From assembly GCF_020536995.1 (NCBI RefSeq), contig NC_068362.1, forward strand, positions 96,407,085 to 96,471,084: a stretch of DNA of 64,000 bases. Reading direction: 5' to 3'. The position numbers and the translations under genes were made by a program. The first letter of the stretch is position 1; the number at the start of each line of letters is the position of its first letter. Below are positions 63,401-64,000 of the stretch, one piece after another. The notes beneath the pieces are model-generated. The model was not told where the DNA came from and searched no databases. It worked only from the letters and a program-made list of their open reading frames with translations. The DNA is from Dreissena polymorpha. Taxonomy: Eukaryota > Mollusca > Bivalvia > Myida > Dreissenidae.

Positions 63401-64000
63401 TTTCCAGCACCAATTAGTGCTTTGTGCCCCTTTTTAGCTAGACTATTATATATGAAATAAATATAGTGGAGCTATCCTACTCACGTCGGCGTTTTCGTTC
63501 TGTTCAGTTAGCGTTAGTGTGCAAATGTTAAAGTTTTCTTACTACCCCAATTATTTTCATTTTCCCCTTACATATTGCTTTCATATTTAACCAGGTTTTC
63601 CGAAGGAAAAAACTGGTTATTAGATTGGCAAATGCGGGCGGGCTGGCTGGCTGGCGGGCGGGCGGAACAAGCTTGTCCGGGCCATAACTTTGTCGTTCAT
63701 TGTGAGATTTTAAAATCATTTGGCACATTTGTTAACCATCATTAGACGGTGTGTCGCGCGAAAAAATTACGTCAATATCTCCAAGGTCAAGGTCACACTT
63801 TGAGTTCAAAGGTAAAAAATAGCCATAAATGAGCTTGTCTGGGCTATAACTATGTCATTCATTATGAGATTTTAAAATCATTTGGCACATTTGTTCACCA
63901 TCATGGGACGGTGTGTCGCACGAAAGAATCACGTCAATATCTCCAATGTCAAGGTCGCCACGACTAAAAATAGATTTATTTTAAAACAAACTTACAAAGG
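45370..64000 (+). CDS. TCERG1: Transcription elongation regulator 1 (CA150), 5' half
   Basis: Nuclear factor that links RNA polymerase II elongation with splicing. Its WW domains bind proline-rich splicing factors and its FF domains bind the phosphorylated polymerase tail. Seven exons are present: 45370-45557, 53499-53799, 58734-58901, 59320-59488, 60204-60448, 61715-61984, 62988-63213. All have GT-AG borders and compatible phases and give about 522 residues before the window ends. The order is an acidic, Gly-rich start (1-62), a Pro/Gly/Arg-rich region with GMRGPPPP repeats (63-163), WW1 (Trp at about 210 and 232, split by an intron after EGK), and a Pro/Met-rich linker. WW2 follows (about 368 and 390), then an acidic [17 protein letters not shown] linker and WW3 (about 481 and 499, [16 protein letters not shown]). 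The layout matches animal TCERG1, and WW1 and WW3 are close to the human domains. The FF domains must lie to the right. ATG 45370 has a good context (AAAATGG). Confidence 0.95.
45600..45775 (-). mobile_element. tRNA-headed SINE with conserved metazoan core
   Basis: On the minus strand there is a tRNA-like head with B box GGTTCGCTCCC. The core follows, with ACACCAAGTACTGGCTCTTC and CCCAGGAAACGGACTCG. The core resembles the conserved central domain of SINEs spread widely in molluscs (family memory, not searched). It begins about 40 bp inside TCERG1 intron 1. Confidence 0.65.
45849..46933. mobile_element. hAT-like non-autonomous element with a nested second element
   Basis: The ends are CAGTGCT...AGCACTG, flanked by AACACA on both sides (45843-45848 and 46934-46939). 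Subterminal regions carry repeated AAAAGGGCA-type motifs on the left and G-rich GGGGGGCAGGGCGG units on the right (46845-46915), as hAT transposase-binding arrays do. Another element (46078-46805) lies inside. Confidence 0.6.
46078..46805. mobile_element. Nested element with CAGGGGT ends
   Basis: The ends are CAGGGGTCGA and TCAACCCCTG. Subterminal copies of CTTGCCCTGCAGGGCGAG and CTCGCCCTGCAGGACGAG stand in inverted order. No clear target duplication and no coding sequence. It is related in style to the element at 47473-47797. Confidence 0.5.
47473..47797. mobile_element. MITE with CAGTGCTCAACATTAAC ends
   Basis: The left end CAGTGCTCAACATTAAC is inverted at the right as GTTAATGTTGAGCCCTG. 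Both arms carry ACTTGCCC...GGGCA motifs. GACAC stands at both borders and may be a degraded target duplication. The hAT superfamily is likely from the CAG...CTG ends. Confidence 0.6.
48592..49071. mobile_element. Dispersed element with AACCAGGTTTTC ends
   Basis: AACCAGGTTTTC at the left is inverted as GAAAACCTGGTT at the right. The interior has the duplicated phrase TTTTAAAATCATTTGGCACA and AGGTCAAGGTCA half sites. A second copy starts at 63589 and runs off the window. Confidence 0.7.
49755..51498. mobile_element. Element nested in the Tigger-like copy
   Basis: The left end GTGTTTTATACAGG matches inverted CCTGGATAAAACAC at the right. Subterminal AAAAGGGCA and GGCGCCGCGCC motifs are shared with the element at 45849-46933, so the two are probably related. 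A 102-codon frame at 50231-50539 has no recognisable domain. Confidence 0.6.
50746..50869. repeat. 62-bp tandem duplication
   Basis: Two direct copies beginning GAGCCTGCGCCAATTG and containing TAGGAGGCGGAGCG, with about two differences. It lies inside the element at 49755-51498. Confidence 0.8.
53499..53799 (+). CDS. TCERG1: TCERG1 exon 2
   Basis: Acceptor TTTGTATAG|G, donor AAATG|GTAAAC. It encodes the Pro/Gly/Met/Arg-rich region ([16 protein letters not shown]...), a likely ligand for SH3/WW-type domains and RNA-associated partners. The frame continues in phase from exon 1 and ends in phase 0. Confidence 0.9.
54015..54760. repeat. Dispersed repeat with four sub-repeats of about 172 bp
   Basis: Each sub-repeat begins GGTTAAGTTTTGTGTTT-like (54073, 54247, 54416, 54589) and carries CTATTGCTTTCA-ACTT and TTTGACAGAATTATG. 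It starts with TAGCTCATCTATTTTTTG and ends near a cluster of AGGTCA/TGACCT half sites (54700-54740). Confidence 0.75.
54915..56012. mobile_element. Element with ATGCCCCCC ends, tandem core and ACT expansion
   Basis: ATGCCCCCCTTCGAAGAAG near 54915 is answered by GGGGGGCATGCAT near 56005. The core is a 145-bp unit repeated from 54999, 55144 and 55289. Each unit contains CTCAAGAACGC, GATCATGAAACTTCAT and the AGGTCA cluster. The third unit stops at about 55366, where a CTA/ACT microsatellite takes over. Confidence 0.65.
55367..55945. repeat. ACT trinucleotide microsatellite
   Basis: Almost pure CTA/ACT units with scattered TTC interruptions, ending in ACC units (about 55905-55940). It replaces the end of the third 145-bp tandem unit. 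Confidence 0.95.
56045..57610. repeat. Poly-C-bearing tandem repeat, split by an insertion
   Basis: Copies of a unit made of ATCATCTCACAAATGACCAC, CCTCACACTATACTATA, a long C run, a long T run, and ATTTTATGTTTGAAAT with CCAACCATCG. They occur at 56045-56410 and 57234-57610. C runs reach more than 15 bases. Length in these homopolymers is unreliable. Confidence 0.8.
56411..57233. mobile_element. hAT element remnant with transposase C-terminus
   Basis: The ends are CAGCGATTTT and AAAATCGCT. A minus-strand frame at 56712-56915 reads [16 protein letters not shown]...[13 protein letters not shown]. This is the hAT C-terminal dimerisation segment (conserved ERLFS and RNRL). The rest of the transposase is gone. 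It splits the poly-C repeat array. Confidence 0.75.
57611..58733. other. Remainder of TCERG1 intron 2
   Basis: AT-rich intron. A diverged piece related to the inside of the element at 3656-4075 lies at about 58335-58430. The intron ends with ATTATTTCAG. Confidence 0.5.
58734..58901 (+). CDS. TCERG1: TCERG1 exon 3
   Basis: Acceptor TATTTCAG|GAT, donor GGAAAA|GTATTG, 56 codons. It encodes [13 protein letters not shown]... and the first half of WW1 ([12 protein letters not shown]). Confidence 0.92.
59320..59488 (+). CDS. TCERG1: TCERG1 exon 4
   Basis: Acceptor TCCACACAG|ACC, donor ACAAG|GTATGC, phase 1. It encodes the second half of WW1 ([16 protein letters not shown]) and the [13 protein letters not shown] linker helix. 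Confidence 0.93.
60204..60448 (+). CDS. TCERG1: TCERG1 exon 5
   Basis: The start is ambiguous: acceptors TGTTACCAG|CTC (60204) and ACACTCAG|ATA (60225) both keep the frame. The first adds AHPTPHS. The upstream one has the better pyrimidine tract. The exon encodes a Pro/Met/Gly-rich linker ([16 protein letters not shown]...) and ends LPSSQ|GTAGGA. Confidence 0.85.
61715..61984 (+). CDS. TCERG1: TCERG1 exon 6
   Basis: Acceptor TCTCACAG|CTG, donor GAGCAG|GTAGGA, 90 codons. It encodes WW2 ([18 protein letters not shown]...STWEKP) and an acidic Ser/Asp/Glu tail. Confidence 0.95.
62003..62244. mobile_element. Dispersed hairpin MITE, fuller copy
   Basis: GAGCCTTG...GGGAAAA...TTTAATGCATGTGCATTAAG at the left is matched inverted by CTTAATGCATATGCATTAAA...CCCTGAGCAAGGCTC at the right. 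The long imperfect inverted repeats extend through AGCCTGT motifs. Same family as 18764-18925. It begins only 19 bp after TCERG1 exon 6. Confidence 0.7.
62294..62565. mobile_element. Short element with GTCCCCTACC ends
   Basis: GTCCCCTACCTGTGAAAC at the left is answered by GTTTCACCGGTAGGGGAC at the right. The interior is non-coding, with CTGTCTGTCAGTCTTTCAG and GATCCTGCGATAACTT. It lies in TCERG1 intron 6. Confidence 0.7.
62988..63213 (+). CDS. TCERG1: TCERG1 exon 7
   Basis: Acceptor TTCATAAG|GAG, donor GAAAG|GTGGGT, phase 1. It encodes an acidic/basic EEEKEEK stretch, then WW3 ([17 protein letters not shown]...SLWERPDDL). Confidence 0.94.
63589..64000. mobile_element. AACCAGGTTTTC element, partial at window edge
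   Basis: Closely matches the start of 48592-49071, including GGCGGAACAAGCTTGTCC and the AGGTCAAGGTCA pair. It runs off the right edge in TCERG1 intron 7. Confidence 0.7.

Overview
The window looks like nuclear DNA of a bivalve mollusc. It is AT-rich, has compact exons with GT-AG introns, and carries many short dispersed repeats built around AGGTCA motifs. Two copies of a TTAA-flanked miniature element, and a family beginning AACCAGGTTTTC, resemble repeats I associate with dreissenid mussels. The genus is an inference; molluscan origin is better supported.

Layout, left to right. (1) 836-2133, minus: a two-exon gene for a secreted glycine-rich, FG-repeat protein. (2) 6148-9868, plus: a three-exon C2H2 zinc-finger transcription factor with seven fingers, one split exactly by an intron. 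Its first intron holds large AAT/ACT and TTTA microsatellites. (3) 12592-13752, minus: an uncharacterised 386-residue acidic/basic protein. (4) 14764-18385: a 3.6 kb trinucleotide array of two alternating units, GTA and GTC, poor in GTA at its core and rich in GTA at its edges. (5) 21000-44100: a tandem cluster of rhodopsin-family GPCR genes, all minus strand. Two are intact (23854-24924 and 35679-36749), one is frame-disrupted (41088-42156), and a fourth unit is a ghost: its 5' and 3' flanks remain at 28739-30660 but the receptor body is gone. Each unit keeps a matching non-coding 5' exon and splice donor. Two decayed coding remnants interrupt the cluster, one of them a Crypton-type/DUF3504 recombinase. 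(6) 45370 to the right edge, plus: the 5' half of TCERG1 (transcription elongation regulator 1). Seven exons encode the acidic/glycine start, the proline-rich region and all three WW domains; the FF domains lie beyond the window.

The first TCERG1 intron is about 7.9 kb and is full of transposons inside transposons. A pogo/Tigger-like element (49234-52082) sits within a larger repeat (48305-52747) and itself contains another element (49755-51498). Introns 1, 2, 6 and 7 carry repeats with dense nuclear-receptor half sites, including exact GGTCANNNTGACC palindromes.

The genes have no common pathway. The points most worth a second look are the binary GTA/GTC array and its lack of CpG-decay products, the ghost GPCR unit, the nested transposons in TCERG1, and the hormone-response-like motifs spread by repeats.
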